From: SG8-39 sp032125995
GTDB lineage: Bacteria > Pseudomonadota > Gammaproteobacteria > Burkholderiales > SG8-39
NCBI GenBank assembly: GCA_032125995.1
Contig: JAQBBQ010000065.1
Span: 1-15,240 of the forward strand
Length of the DNA: 15,240 nt
Reading direction: 5' to 3'
In this document: piece after piece, positions 1-7,630 of the stretch
Numbering within the stretch: the stretch's first letter is position 1
How the letters are laid out: every line of letters starts with the position of its first letter
Translations under genes and position numbers: made by a program
Notes under the pieces: generated by a model
What the model was told of the DNA's origin: nothing
What the model saw: the letters and a program-made list of their open reading frames with translations, nothing else
Databases searched by the model: none

Positions 1-816
1 GGTCCCGGCCAGCGCAAGCTGGCCCGAGACGAGGACATAGCCGATGTCGGCGAATTCGAGCCCTTTCTTAGCGTTTTGGTCAACCATGATGATGGTCTTG
101 CCGTCCTTGTGCTGCAGTTCGTCCAGGATCTCGAACACCATGTCGATGAAGCGCGGCTCGAGGCCGATCGACGGCTCATCGACCAGCAGGACGTCAGGCT
201 CCATCACCAGCGCACGCGAGATTTCCAGCAGGCGCCGTTCGCCGCCCGAGAGCACGCGCGCCTTGTGCCCGCGGCGCGCGGCAAGCCTGTCGTATTTGCC
301 GAATATGCGTTCCGCTGCGGCCCTGGCGGCCGCGGGCGATTCCAGCAGGTAGCCGCCCATCCAGAGGTTTTCCTCGACCGTCATGTCGGGGAATACCGAT
401 TTGTCCTGCAGGATATAGGCGACGCGCGCGTCGCGCAGCTTGCGCTCGGTGCCGAGGCGCGTGATGTCACGCCGCCCGTCGCCGCTGGCGACGGAGATTT
501 CCCCGGCCGTGATATTGGTAAATCCATAGATCGAATGCAGCACGGTGGACTTCCCTGCGCCGTTCGGTCCGATCAGGCACAGGGACTGCGAGCGTGCGAC
601 GTGCAGGGTCAGGTCGTGCAGGATCTGCATGTTGCCGTAGCCCGCACGCAAGCCGCGGATCGAAAGGAAGGGCTCCCCGGTCGCGAGCGCGAGCAGGCGA
701 TCCTCCGGAATATCGACACGCAGCGCCTCTGCGTCGCGCGCGACATCGTCGACTGACAGGACCGTGTCGACTGTGCCGAGGTGATAGCCGGCGGCGCGCT
801 GTATCTCACCGGCCAT
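1..816 (-). CDS. livF: HAAT-family ABC transporter ATP-binding protein (LivF type), C-terminus cut off by window edge
   Basis: One of two cytoplasmic ATPases that power a branched-chain-amino-acid-type importer. The window holds 272 codons without a stop. In family terms perhaps 15-25 C-terminal residues are missing. Visible motifs are Walker A GPNGAGKST (residues 83-91), Q-loop YILQD near 135-139, ABC signature LSGGERR (189-195), Walker B VLLVDEP (209-215), and VDQN near 245-248 where many ABC proteins have the switch histidine; LivF proteins usually carry VEQN there. The ABC fold begins only near residue 50, so the protein has about 48 extra N-terminal residues rich in Asp, Glu and Ala. No other ATG or GTG start lies between codon 1 and the domain, so the extension looks real. 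The start ATG shares one base with the livG stop (TGATG), which indicates translational coupling. The family is certain; the transported substrate is not known. Confidence 0.92.
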   Translation of the reverse strand, partial: MAGEIQRAAGYHLGTVDTVLSVDDVARDAEALRVDIPEDRLLALATGEPFLSIRGLRAGYGNMQILHDLTLHVARSQSLCLIGPNGAGKSTVLHSIYGFTNITAGEISVASGDGRRDITRLGTERKLRDARVAYILQDKSVFPDMTVEENLWMGGYLLESPAAARAAAERIFGKYDRLAARRGHKARVLSGGERRLLEISRALVMEPDVLLVDEPSIGLEPRFIDMVFEILDELQHKDGKTIIMVDQNAKKGLEFADIGYVLVSGQLALAGT

Positions 817-1562
817 CAGTGCGCTCCCAGATAGGCGTCAATCACACGCCGATCGTCCCGGATCTGCTCCGGCGAGCCCTCCGCGAGCAGTTCGCCGTGC
901 GACATGCAGTAGATGTGCGATGCCAGGTTCATGATCACGCGCATGTTGTGCTCGATGACGAACAGCGTGATGCCGAATTCCGCATTGGCGCGCTTGAGGC
1001 GGTCGATCAGCCCGTTGATGAGGGTCGGATTGATGCCCGCCGTCGGCTCGTCGAGCAGCAGCACGCGCGGCTCGTTCATCAGGGCCATCGCGAATTCGAG
1101 CAGCTTCTGCTGCCCGAACGAAAGCGAACCCGCAATCAGCGCGCGCTTGGAATACAGGCCGACGAACTCAAGCAGGCGGTGCGCCTTGTCGATGAGCTCG
1201 GGAGGATAGGGCCGGAACATCTCTTTCCACTCGCCGCCGCGGTGCGGCACCGAAATGAGCAGGTTGCGCACGCAATCCATCTTCGAGAAGATGCGGGTCT
1301 GCTGGAAGGTGCGCAGCATTCCGAGACGGGCGATTTCCTGCACGGTCAGGCGCGAGATCTCCTGCCCGGCGAAGCGGATCGAACCCGAATCGATCGGATG
1401 ATGGCCGACGATCGAATTGAACAGGGTGGTCTTTCCCGAGCCGTTCGGGCCGATCAGTCCCGTGATGCCGCCCTCGGCCACGGCGAGGCTTACTTCGTGA
1501 TTGGCCACGACTCCGCCGAAGGCCTTGGTGACCTTGCCGACCTCGATAATGGGCGCGCTCAT
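816..1562 (-). CDS. livG: HAAT-family ABC transporter ATP-binding protein (LivG type)
   Basis: Second cytoplasmic ATPase of the importer, 248 aa, a normal length for LivG. Motifs are Walker A GPNGSGKTT (38-46), Q-loop around Q88 (RTFQQTRIF), signature LSFGQQ (147-152), Walker B RVLLLDEP (166-173) followed by TAGINP, and the switch histidine H205 in VIEHNM. The C-terminus ends in YLGAH, like the AYLG ending common in this family. The start ATG overlaps the livM stop by four bases (ATGA) and its own stop shares a base with the livF start, so livM, livG and livF are almost certainly translated from one message. LivG and LivF would form the ATPase heterodimer under the LivH/LivM membrane pair. 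The specificity is set by the binding protein and cannot be read from this subunit. Confidence 0.95.
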   Translation of the reverse strand: MSAPIIEVGKVTKAFGGVVANHEVSLAVAEGGITGLIGPNGSGKTTLFNSIVGHHPIDSGSIRFAGQEISRLTVQEIARLGMLRTFQQTRIFSKMDCVRNLLISVPHRGGEWKEMFRPYPPELIDKAHRLLEFVGLYSKRALIAGSLSFGQQKLLEFAMALMNEPRVLLLDEPTAGINPTLINGLIDRLKRANAEFGITLFVIEHNMRVIMNLASHIYCMSHGELLAEGSPEQIRDDRRVIDAYLGAH

Positions 1563-2635
1563 GCCTTGACGTCGGCGCGCAGCGCCTTTCTAACCGGCAT
1601 CTCCGTTCCGGCAGCGAACCATTTCGGCCGGCGTTGCCGCAGCCAGCCCATGATGCCCTGCTGGAAATACACCACATTGACGATGATCAGCACGCCCAGC
1701 GCGATGTACTGCCAGCCGAGCAGGTAGGTCCAGGTGACCTCGCGCAGAGCGTAGAACAGGGTCGAACCGACGATCGGGCCCCACAGCGTCCCCTTGCCGC
1801 CGAGCAGTGTCATGGCGACCATGAAAATGCCGAACGTGAGCGTCGGAAACGCGGTCTCCATCGGTTCGATGAAGCCGGTCATGTTGCCGAACAGGGCGCC
1901 GGCAATGCCGAGGAAGAACGCCGACACGCACCAGGCGACCATCTTGTATCGCGCGGTGTGCAGGCCGAGCGCCTCGGCTTTGTCCTCGTCGTCACGTATG
2001 GCGTTGATCGCCAGGCTGAAGCGCGTCCGGTAGAGCCAGCGTAGGAAGAGGTAGCACAGGATGGTCGCCGTCATGCAGGCGGCATAGAAGAAAAGCTCGC
2101 GCATGCCGGGGCCGCCCGGAAACACCGGCATCGCAATGCCCATGCCGCCTCCGACGTAGTTCCAGGAATTCGTCAGCTCGGCGGCGGCGATTGCCACGCC
2201 GAGGGTGCCGATGGCGTAATAAGGCCCGCGTAGACCGAACAGGATCCAGCTCAGCACCGCCGCTACGACGACCGGAACGAGCGCCGCAAGCACGATGCCG
2301 AGCGCGAGGCCCCCGAAGTACTCCTTCGGCGCGAAATCGACCTTGATTGCGCCGTTGGCCGCGGTATAGAGCCCGATGTCGTAGACCACGCCGATCTGCG
2401 CCACTGCGCAGACATACATACCGACGCCGAAAAACAGGATGTTGCCAAGCGAGTTGTACCCCATCTGACCGCCCATGATGTCCCAGGTGAGCGCAAACAG
2501 GACGAACACCCAGAACACCGCGAACTGGATCGAGTGCCCGGGAAACACGAACGGCGCGACGACACCCGCGGCCAGCAGCAGCAGGTGGCCTGCGAGCGAG
2601 CGGCGCGTCAGGCCGAGTCCGGCGCCGGTGCTCAT
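1559..2635 (-). CDS. livM: HAAT-family ABC transporter permease (LivM type)
   Basis: Inner-membrane permease subunit, 358 aa, with about ten hydrophobic segments starting near residue 14. LivM hallmarks are LRGPYYAIGTLGVA (135-148) and the cytoplasmic coupling loop around 209-250 (AINAIRDDEDKAEALGL), which contacts the ATPase subunits, then repeated Gly-rich membrane segments (LLGGKGTLWGPIVG, 277-290). The C-terminus has a basic tail. The reading frame stays open further upstream to about 3064, but that part lies inside livH and is high-GC read-through. The ATG at 2635 is chosen because it forms an ATGA overlap with the livH stop and gives the family-typical N-terminus. The stop overlaps the livG start by four bases. 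The subunit pairs with LivH to make the translocation pore. Confidence 0.94.
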   Translation of the reverse strand: MSTGAGLGLTRRSLAGHLLLLAAGVVAPFVFPGHSIQFAVFWVFVLFALTWDIMGGQMGYNSLGNILFFGVGMYVCAVAQIGVVYDIGLYTAANGAIKVDFAPKEYFGGLALGIVLAALVPVVVAAVLSWILFGLRGPYYAIGTLGVAIAAAELTNSWNYVGGGMGIAMPVFPGGPGMRELFFYAACMTATILCYLFLRWLYRTRFSLAINAIRDDEDKAEALGLHTARYKMVAWCVSAFFLGIAGALFGNMTGFIEPMETAFPTLTFGIFMVAMTLLGGKGTLWGPIVGSTLFYALREVTWTYLLGWQYIALGVLIIVNVVYFQQGIMGWLRQRRPKWFAAGTEMPVRKALRADVKA

Positions 2636-3546
2636 TGCAAGGACATGCGATGGCGCCTCAGCGCCATCTGCCGCCAGATGAGGATGACGAGGAGCAAGCC
2701 GACGATGGTCGCCTGCTGGAACTGCGCGCCGAGAACGAAACCGCTGTACTGTTCGAGCACCCCGAGGCCGAGCGCGGTCACGATGACCCCCGGCAGGTTG
2801 CCCAGCCCCGCGGCGGTGACAATGACGAAGGCACGCACCGAGTAGGCGATGCCGTAGAAGGGCTGGAGCACCCAGATCATCGCGATCAGCCCGCCCGCGG
2901 CGCCGCAGATGGCGGCGTTGATCGAGAAAGTCATCGCGTAGACGAGGTCGGTGTCGACGCCCAGCACGCGCGCCGCGCGCGGATCCTGCGCAGTGGCGCG
3001 GATCGCCTGGCCCATGCGACTTTTCTTCATGAACAGCACCATGGCGACGGCCAGCAGCACGCACAAGCCGAAAGCGATAATCTTGATCTGCGTCACTTCG
3101 ACCATGTCGCCGAACAGCTTGATTCCGCCGAACCCCGATCGGACCGTGCGCACGTCCGGCCCGAATGCCAGGTTGAGAGATTGCTGGATGGTGATCGCCA
3201 GTCCGAACGTGGCGAGCAGGGAGGTGAACAGATCAAGCTGGATGACGCGCCGGATGATCAGTTTGTAGAGGATCCAGCCGAACCCAAACATGATTGCCGA
3301 AGCGGGAATCAAGGCGAGGATCGGGTTCATGCCGTGCCGCGTGAATTCCCAGGTGACGTAACCGCCCATCATTACGAGGTCGCCTTGCGCAAGGTTCTTC
3401 ACGCTGGTGACGCCCCAGACCAGCGCCAGGCCGTAGGCCACCAGGCAGAACACGGCGGCGACCGTGACGCCGTTCAGGATCAGCTGAACGTTGAATATCG
3501 GCGCAGTGCTGCCGAGGATCTGCAGGTTGTCCCACATGGCGATCAC
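2632..3546 (-). CDS. livH: HAAT-family ABC transporter permease (LivH type)
   Basis: Inner-membrane permease subunit, 304 aa if translation starts at the GTG at 3546, or 301 aa from the ATG at 3537. Features of the LivH family include YGLALVWGVTSVKNLAQGDLVMMGGY (written here in two parts: 38-50 and 51-63) and a coupling loop near 181-222 (AIRATAQDPRAARVLGVD). Eight or so hydrophobic segments are visible. The GTG has a GGGAG ten bases upstream, whereas the same motif is 19 bases from the ATG, so the GTG is slightly favoured; that GGGAG sits in the loop and arm of a GC-rich hairpin. The 55-base gap to the binding-protein gene and the ATGA overlap with livM place it in the importer operon. Its function is membrane translocation with LivM. 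Confidence 0.93.
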   Translation of the reverse strand: MIAMWDNLQILGSTAPIFNVQLILNGVTVAAVFCLVAYGLALVWGVTSVKNLAQGDLVMMGGYVTWEFTRHGMNPILALIPASAIMFGFGWILYKLIIRRVIQLDLFTSLLATFGLAITIQQSLNLAFGPDVRTVRSGFGGIKLFGDMVEVTQIKIIAFGLCVLLAVAMVLFMKKSRMGQAIRATAQDPRAARVLGVDTDLVYAMTFSINAAICGAAGGLIAMIWVLQPFYGIAYSVRAFVIVTAAGLGNLPGVIVTALGLGVLEQYSGFVLGAQFQQATIVGLLLVILIWRQMALRRHRMSLQ

Positions 3547-3547
3547 C

Positions 3548-3573
3548 GCGCCGGGGCTCCCGGGCCCCGGCGC
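3548..3573 (-). promoter_or_regulatory. Perfect 10-bp GC hairpin between binding-protein gene and livH
   Basis: Positions 3548-3557 and 3564-3573 are exact reverse complements (all ten pairs; arms GCGCCGGGGC / GCCCCGGCGC) around a six-base loop. It lies in the 55-base gap after the binding-protein stop. There is no T-run on the downstream side in the transcribed direction, so it is not a classical intrinsic terminator. A GGGAG that could be the livH ribosome binding site falls in the loop and the adjoining arm. Such hairpins between a binding-protein gene and its permease gene commonly protect the upstream mRNA or damp downstream expression so that binding protein is made in excess. That role is inferred here. 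Confidence 0.6.
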
Positions 3574-3601
3574 TGCTCTCCTTCAGGAAATGTCGAAAGA
3601 C

Positions 3602-4849
3602 CTACTGCGGCGCTTTGCGCGGATACGCGACCTTGTCGGAGGCGTACTTGGTGGGCGCGACCACCTTGTAATTGCCGCCCTGGATCTGGCGCAGCACCAT
3701 CGGCTTGGCGATGTTGTTGCCCGCGGGACTGAACTTGATGTTGCCGTAGAACGTCTGCGTCTGGGTCGCTGCCAGCGCGTCGCGCAGCTTCACGGTGTCG
3801 AAGCTCTGCGCACGCTCGAAGGCGTCGACCCAGATCTGGACCGCCGCGCTTGCCTGCGCCGTCTGGTACGGAACGATCTTGTACTCGGGATGCGCCTTGA
3901 GGAACTTGTTGTTGTAGTCCATCGCGCTGCCGAACAGGCTGTCCTTGTAGGTCAGCGTCTCGGCCCATTGGGTCGGGCACAGGATGCCTTCCGAAGCGGC
4001 GGCGAACTTGGTCGAGAACTTGGCCGACTCGCAATGCGTCATGGCCACGATCGATGCATTGACGCCCATTTCCTTCATCTGCCGCACCGCGGTGGTCGCG
4101 CCTTTAGTGTGGCCCGAAACGAGGATGATGTCGGGCTGGAGCGCCTTGATCTTGGTCAGCGTCGCCGAGATGTCGGAGAGGTCGCGCGGCATCTTGTCGT
4201 CGACGACGATCTGCATGCCGTATTCCTTGATTTTGTCGACCGCGCCTGCGCGCACGTCCAGAGAGAACGGGTCGTTCTCGAACGACAGCGCCACTTTCAG
4301 GTCGCTCGGCTTCTTGCCGCTTTTGGTCGCGAGTTCCGCGGCCAGGTCGAGAGCCGGCGCAAGGTACTGCTCCGATGTGGACAGCACGGCGAAGACATAC
4401 TTGTAGCCCTGCGTGAACAGCGAACGCGACGCGCCTTCGGCTTCGACCATCGGGATCTTGTACTTCTCGATGACCGGCAGCGCCGCCTTGGTCGGCCCGG
4501 AGGCGTAGGGTCCGAGCGTGAACTTGATGCCGTCCTGGTTGATGATGCGCTCGAGCAGCTGTGCGGTGCGCGCGGGCGACGACTCGTCATCGTAGTACTG
4601 GATTTTCAGTTTGTAGCTTTTGCCGCCGACCTTCACGCCGCCTCTCGCGTTGATCGCGGCGACCGTGAAGTTGTAGCCGTCGCTGGCGTTCTTGCCTTCC
4701 TGCGAATACTTGCCGGTGATCGAGATCGCCGATCCCAGAATGATGGTGTCGCCGTCAACTTTCGCGGTGGTCGGCGACGCGAATGCGAGCGCGACCGCCG
4801 ATGCAGTAATGAGACCGAGACTCTTTAACCTAAACGATTGCTTCATCAT
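3602..4849 (-). CDS. Periplasmic substrate-binding protein of HAAT-family ABC importer (Peripla_BP_6)
   Basis: A 415-aa exported binding protein of the LivJ/LivK-like class that delivers ligand to the LivHMGF importer encoded downstream. The N-terminus MMKQSFRLK is followed by a hydrophobic stretch and likely cleavage after A24 (AFA) or A29 (TTA). The mature part shows family features: ILGSAISITGKYSQEG (37-52), a Gly-rich GPYASGPTKAALPVIEKYKIP segment that contributes to ligand contacts in this fold, and GASRSLF. Two cysteines (CES and ILCPTQW) could form a disulfide. The start at 4849 is fixed by a strong AGGAGGAG seven bases upstream; the frame is open to 4987 without a better start. A second ATG directly follows the first. 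It is the first gene of the importer set and lies 141 bases after the MFS gene. Ligand unknown: branched-chain amino acids are the default guess, but the neighbours make another ligand possible. Confidence 0.9.
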   Translation of the reverse strand: MMKQSFRLKSLGLITASAVALAFASPTTAKVDGDTIILGSAISITGKYSQEGKNASDGYNFTVAAINARGGVKVGGKSYKLKIQYYDDESSPARTAQLLERIINQDGIKFTLGPYASGPTKAALPVIEKYKIPMVEAEGASRSLFTQGYKYVFAVLSTSEQYLAPALDLAAELATKSGKKPSDLKVALSFENDPFSLDVRAGAVDKIKEYGMQIVVDDKMPRDLSDISATLTKIKALQPDIILVSGHTKGATTAVRQMKEMGVNASIVAMTHCESAKFSTKFAAASEGILCPTQWAETLTYKDSLFGSAMDYNNKFLKAHPEYKIVPYQTAQASAAVQIWVDAFERAQSFDTVKLRDALAATQTQTFYGNIKFSPAGNNIAKPMVLRQIQGGNYKVVAPTKYASDKVAYPRKAPQ

Positions 4850-4856
4850 GGCTTTT

Positions 4857-4864
4857 CTCCTCCT
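4857..4864 (-). promoter_or_regulatory. Strong Shine-Dalgarno site of the binding-protein gene
   Basis: On the minus strand the bases read AGGAGGAG, with seven bases between it and the ATG at 4849. This is by far the best ribosome binding site in the window; most other genes here have weak sites or rely on overlap with the previous gene. It fixes the binding-protein start and fits the need for high binding-protein synthesis. Confidence 0.85.
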
Positions 4865-4990
4865 GGAGGGATTCGCGGATAGGCCTTCGCGAGGGCGAAA
4901 CCTTAACACAGAGCCGGGGGCTAAAGAACCCGACCATGGTGTCCGGATGGCTTGGGTCTGCGGGTATCCGTAGCTGCCATGCGCCATGCG

Positions 4991-6616
4991 CTATGCCGTA
5001 CGCCAACGAAAAACCCGTGCCGCGAGGATCGCGAGCATCGGCAGGGCAAAGCCGATGACGGTCGCCGCAATCAGCAGCCAGCCAAGCTCGCCGTAGTCGG
5101 CGGGCGCGCTCGTGGACTGGGTGACCGGGTCGCGCACCTCACGCGTTACCGTGAACAGCCGATTTAGGTATTTTGTCCCGAGCTGGGAGGCCGAGAGCGC
5201 CAGATTGGTGAAGGAGGCCATGACGGCAAAAAAGGTCGCTTTCAGATTGGCGGGCGCGGAATTGGCGATCCAGGCCAGCATCGGGATCATGGCGATCTGG
5301 CCAAGCGGCGACTCGAGCGCGGTATCGATCAGCGCGATCGTGCGCGCATCGACCATGCCGCCGGTGATTCGTGCAGTCCATTCATGCAATCCGTAGTACA
5401 TGCCGATGATCGGCAGAGTGAGGAACGTTCCAGCGATGGTGAGAAAGCCGATGACGTAGGCAATCGAGCGCTCCGCCATGAAGCGGCGGAATATGAACAT
5501 GCCGGTCAGCGTCAGTACGCCCGCGATAAGGGATAGTTTTGCGAGAAACGACTGATCAAAGCGCAGTTCGTCGATCATCCACCAGGTCGCGCCCGCGCCG
5601 GGGCCCGGCATCGCGCGAAACACGAAGATCACCACGGCGGTGCCGATCAGCGTACGCCGTCCCTCGGGTCCCAACGCCCCGAGCAGGCGCCACATCAAAA
5701 ACAACACGACGGTCATCGACCCGGCGAACACCAACTCCTGGCCATAGCGCAGATCCGCCAGGCCCACCGACAGTGTGATGCCGACGAATACGACGCTGCC
5801 GCCGAGGATCCACCAGTTCGGCTGGGTGAGTTCGGTGCGCACTGCGAGCATCCGATCGACCTCCGCCGCAGTGAATCCTTCGGCGGCGAGCCGCCGCCCG
5901 CGGCGCCAGTGCACGAACGTCGCAAGGACGGTACCGATCACCGAACACGCCGGGATACCGAGCGCGAGCAGATAGATCAGCGCATAGGTATCGGCCTTCA
6001 CCTGCACCGACATCGTCTCGACGTCACGGAACAGCCAAACGTTCGCAAGCGCAACCAGGATGGACCCGCCGATGATTGCAACGCGCCCCAGGGTCTGCAT
6101 CGTGGTGTGCATCAGCTTGCGGGTTCCGGCGTCGAATGCCTGCCCCCGTTCATCAACCTGCGGCACCGCCTCGACCGTCATCGCATCGGCGACCACGTCC
6201 TGCACGACGTAGCCGACGGGGGCGAGCAGGGCGGAGATCACAAACCAATGCTCGACGGGCAACAGGCTGCGCATCGACGCGGTATGCGCGATCAACGCAT
6301 ACATGATGAGCAGGCTAAGCGCGACGAGCGCTGCGCCCAGATACACCAACAGGCTTTTGCGGCGCCAGATCAGATCGACGAGATGACCGACGGGCATTTT
6401 GAGCGCCCAGGGAATGCCCGCCCAGAATCCGAGCGCAGCGAGGAATTCAGCCGACAAGCCCAGGTATTCTTTGACGAAGAAAGTGCCGACGATCCCGGTG
6501 AGGCCGGAAACCCCCGCCGCGACGTAAACCATCAGCGGCGGCAGGTAGTCGAGCCGCAGCTCGCGCCCGAGCTCGAAGACGTTGCGGTCCAGCCAGCGCA
6601 GTACGGCGTTCGCCAC
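4991..6616 (-). CDS. Major facilitator superfamily transporter, folate-biopterin-transporter (BT1)-like
   Basis: A polytopic inner-membrane protein of 541 aa with roughly twelve to fourteen hydrophobic segments from residue 27 to the C-terminus. The stretch YVVQDVVADAMTVEA (136-150) resembles the DVxxDAxxVE signature of the folate-biopterin transporter (BT1/FBT) branch of MFS, which also occurs in bacteria, and the region before it (GIPWALKMPVGHLVDL) fits an MFS loop. AmpG-like carriers are the main alternative. The start is a GTG at 6616, 15 bases after the mtnA stop; no strong ribosome site is visible and the next Met is residue 29, so the exact start is uncertain. The short spacing puts it in the mtnA operon. 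The cargo cannot be read from the sequence; import of a purine-like or pterin-like compound, or export of a salvage product, are both possible. Confidence 0.65.
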   Translation of the reverse strand: MANAVLRWLDRNVFELGRELRLDYLPPLMVYVAAGVSGLTGIVGTFFVKEYLGLSAEFLAALGFWAGIPWALKMPVGHLVDLIWRRKSLLVYLGAALVALSLLIMYALIAHTASMRSLLPVEHWFVISALLAPVGYVVQDVVADAMTVEAVPQVDERGQAFDAGTRKLMHTTMQTLGRVAIIGGSILVALANVWLFRDVETMSVQVKADTYALIYLLALGIPACSVIGTVLATFVHWRRGRRLAAEGFTAAEVDRMLAVRTELTQPNWWILGGSVVFVGITLSVGLADLRYGQELVFAGSMTVVLFLMWRLLGALGPEGRRTLIGTAVVIFVFRAMPGPGAGATWWMIDELRFDQSFLAKLSLIAGVLTLTGMFIFRRFMAERSIAYVIGFLTIAGTFLTLPIIGMYYGLHEWTARITGGMVDARTIALIDTALESPLGQIAMIPMLAWIANSAPANLKATFFAVMASFTNLALSASQLGTKYLNRLFTVTREVRDPVTQSTSAPADYGELGWLLIAATVIGFALPMLAILAARVFRWRTA

Positions 6617-6631
6617 GGCGTGCGCGGGGGT

Positions 6632-7630
6632 CTAGCCCAGAAGGGCGGCGATTTGTTTGCGGTCGGGGCGCGTGATGACGCCCAGCTCGCAGACGATGGC
6701 GCTGATCAGGTCCGCGGGCGTAACGTCGAACGCGGGATTGCGTACCGCAACCCCGCCCGGCGCCCAGCGCATGGACCGGAATCCGGTGATTTCATCCGCG
6801 CCGCGCTCTTCGATCGGGATCGTGGTGCCGTCGCGCAGCGCAAGGTCAAAGGTCGTCCGGGGCGCCGCGACGTAGAACGGCAGGCCATGGCGCTGCGCGA
6901 GAACGGCCAGCGTGTAGGTACCGATCTTGTTCGCGACATCGCCGTTTGCGGTAATCCGGTCCGCACCCACCAGTACCAGGTCGACGTCACCGCGACTCAT
7001 GAGATGGCCCGCCGCGGCATCTGCGACCAAGGTGACCGGAATACCCTCTTCGAGCATCTCCCAGACCGTTAGCCGCGCGCCCTGCAGGTAAGGGCGGGTC
7101 TCGTTCGCAATCACCGAGACGCGCTTCCCGGCCTCATGTGCCGAACGCACCACGCCGAGCGCGGTGCCGTAGCCGGCGGTGGCCAGCGCACCGGCATTGC
7201 AATGGGTCATGATGCGCGCGCCTTCCGGAATCAGGGCGGCGCCGTGCGCACCGAGCGCACGATTTGCGGCCACGTCCGCGTCGTAAATGGCGACCGCCTC
7301 GGTGACCGGGTCGCGCGCCCTGCGCATCCGCTCCAGTGCCCAGAACAGGTTGACCGCGGTCGGGCGGCTCGCTGCCAGCACCGTGGCGGCCTGCTCGAGA
7401 TCGCCGCCCGAGCGTGCCGCGAGCGCGTAGCCGAAGGCCGCAGCACAGCCGATTGCGGGTGCGCCGCGCACTACCATGTCCCGAATGGCCGCTGCCACCT
7501 CGCCCGCGCTGCGGCAGGCGACGTACACCACCTCATCGGGCAAGCGACGCTGGTCGAGCAATTCGAGTGCGATCCCCGTCCAACGCATTGTCTGGACCGC
7601 ATTTCCCCTGCGTGATTCGCGCTGCGTCAC
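6632..7630 (-). CDS. mtnA: S-methyl-5-thioribose-1-phosphate isomerase
   Basis: Cytoplasmic aldose-ketose isomerase converting 5-methylthioribose-1-phosphate to 5-methylthioribulose-1-phosphate; MtnA enzymes can also act on 5-deoxyribose-1-phosphate. The protein is 332 aa. Family motifs are VRGAPAIG (54-61), SRPTAVNLFWALER (88-101), THCNAGALATAGYGTALGV with catalytic Cys144, ANETRPYLQGARLT (175-188), VGADRITANGDVANKIGTY with catalytic Asp224, and NPAFDVTPADLIS (298-310). The start is a GTG at 7630 that overlaps the stop of the aldolase/dehydrogenase fusion as GTGA, suggesting translational coupling. An ATG at 7588 (MRWTG, residue 15) is an alternative and would still give a full domain. No mtnB, mtnC, mtnD, mtnK or mtnP is in the window. 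Instead the partner gene is a class II aldolase, which points to a DHAP-shunt type use rather than the classical methionine salvage pathway. Confidence 0.93.
   Translation of the reverse strand: MTQRESRRGNAVQTMRWTGIALELLDQRRLPDEVVYVACRSAGEVAAAIRDMVVRGAPAIGCAAAFGYALAARSGGDLEQAATVLAASRPTAVNLFWALERMRRARDPVTEAVAIYDADVAANRALGAHGAALIPEGARIMTHCNAGALATAGYGTALGVVRSAHEAGKRVSVIANETRPYLQGARLTVWEMLEEGIPVTLVADAAAGHLMSRGDVDLVLVGADRITANGDVANKIGTYTLAVLAQRHGLPFYVAAPRTTFDLALRDGTTIPIEERGADEITGFRSMRWAPGGVAVRNPAFDVTPADLISAIVCELGVITRPDRKQIAALLG

Noticed and set aside
594..1727. Long plus-strand open frame antisense to livG/livF
   Set aside because: Arg/Gln/His-rich, no recognisable motif, lies fully opposite well-supported ABC genes; typical of high-GC shadow frames.
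2636..3064. N-terminal extension of livM upstream of 2635
   Set aside because: Lies inside livH in another frame, is Arg/Ala-rich without membrane character; the ATG at 2635 has the ATGA overlap and the family-type start.
2635..4828. Two long plus-strand open frames antisense to livH and the binding-protein gene
   Set aside because: Low-complexity Arg/Asp/His composition and no domain signal, while the minus strand encodes convincing transporter proteins over the same span.
4850..4987. N-terminal extension of the binding protein upstream of 4849
   Set aside because: It would bury the signal peptide, and a strong AGGAGGAG marks the internal ATG as the real start.
5590..5612. Another GC-rich partial palindrome
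   Set aside because: It encodes the MPGPGAGA segment of the MFS protein; no conserved arms with the other GC hairpins, so no repeat family.
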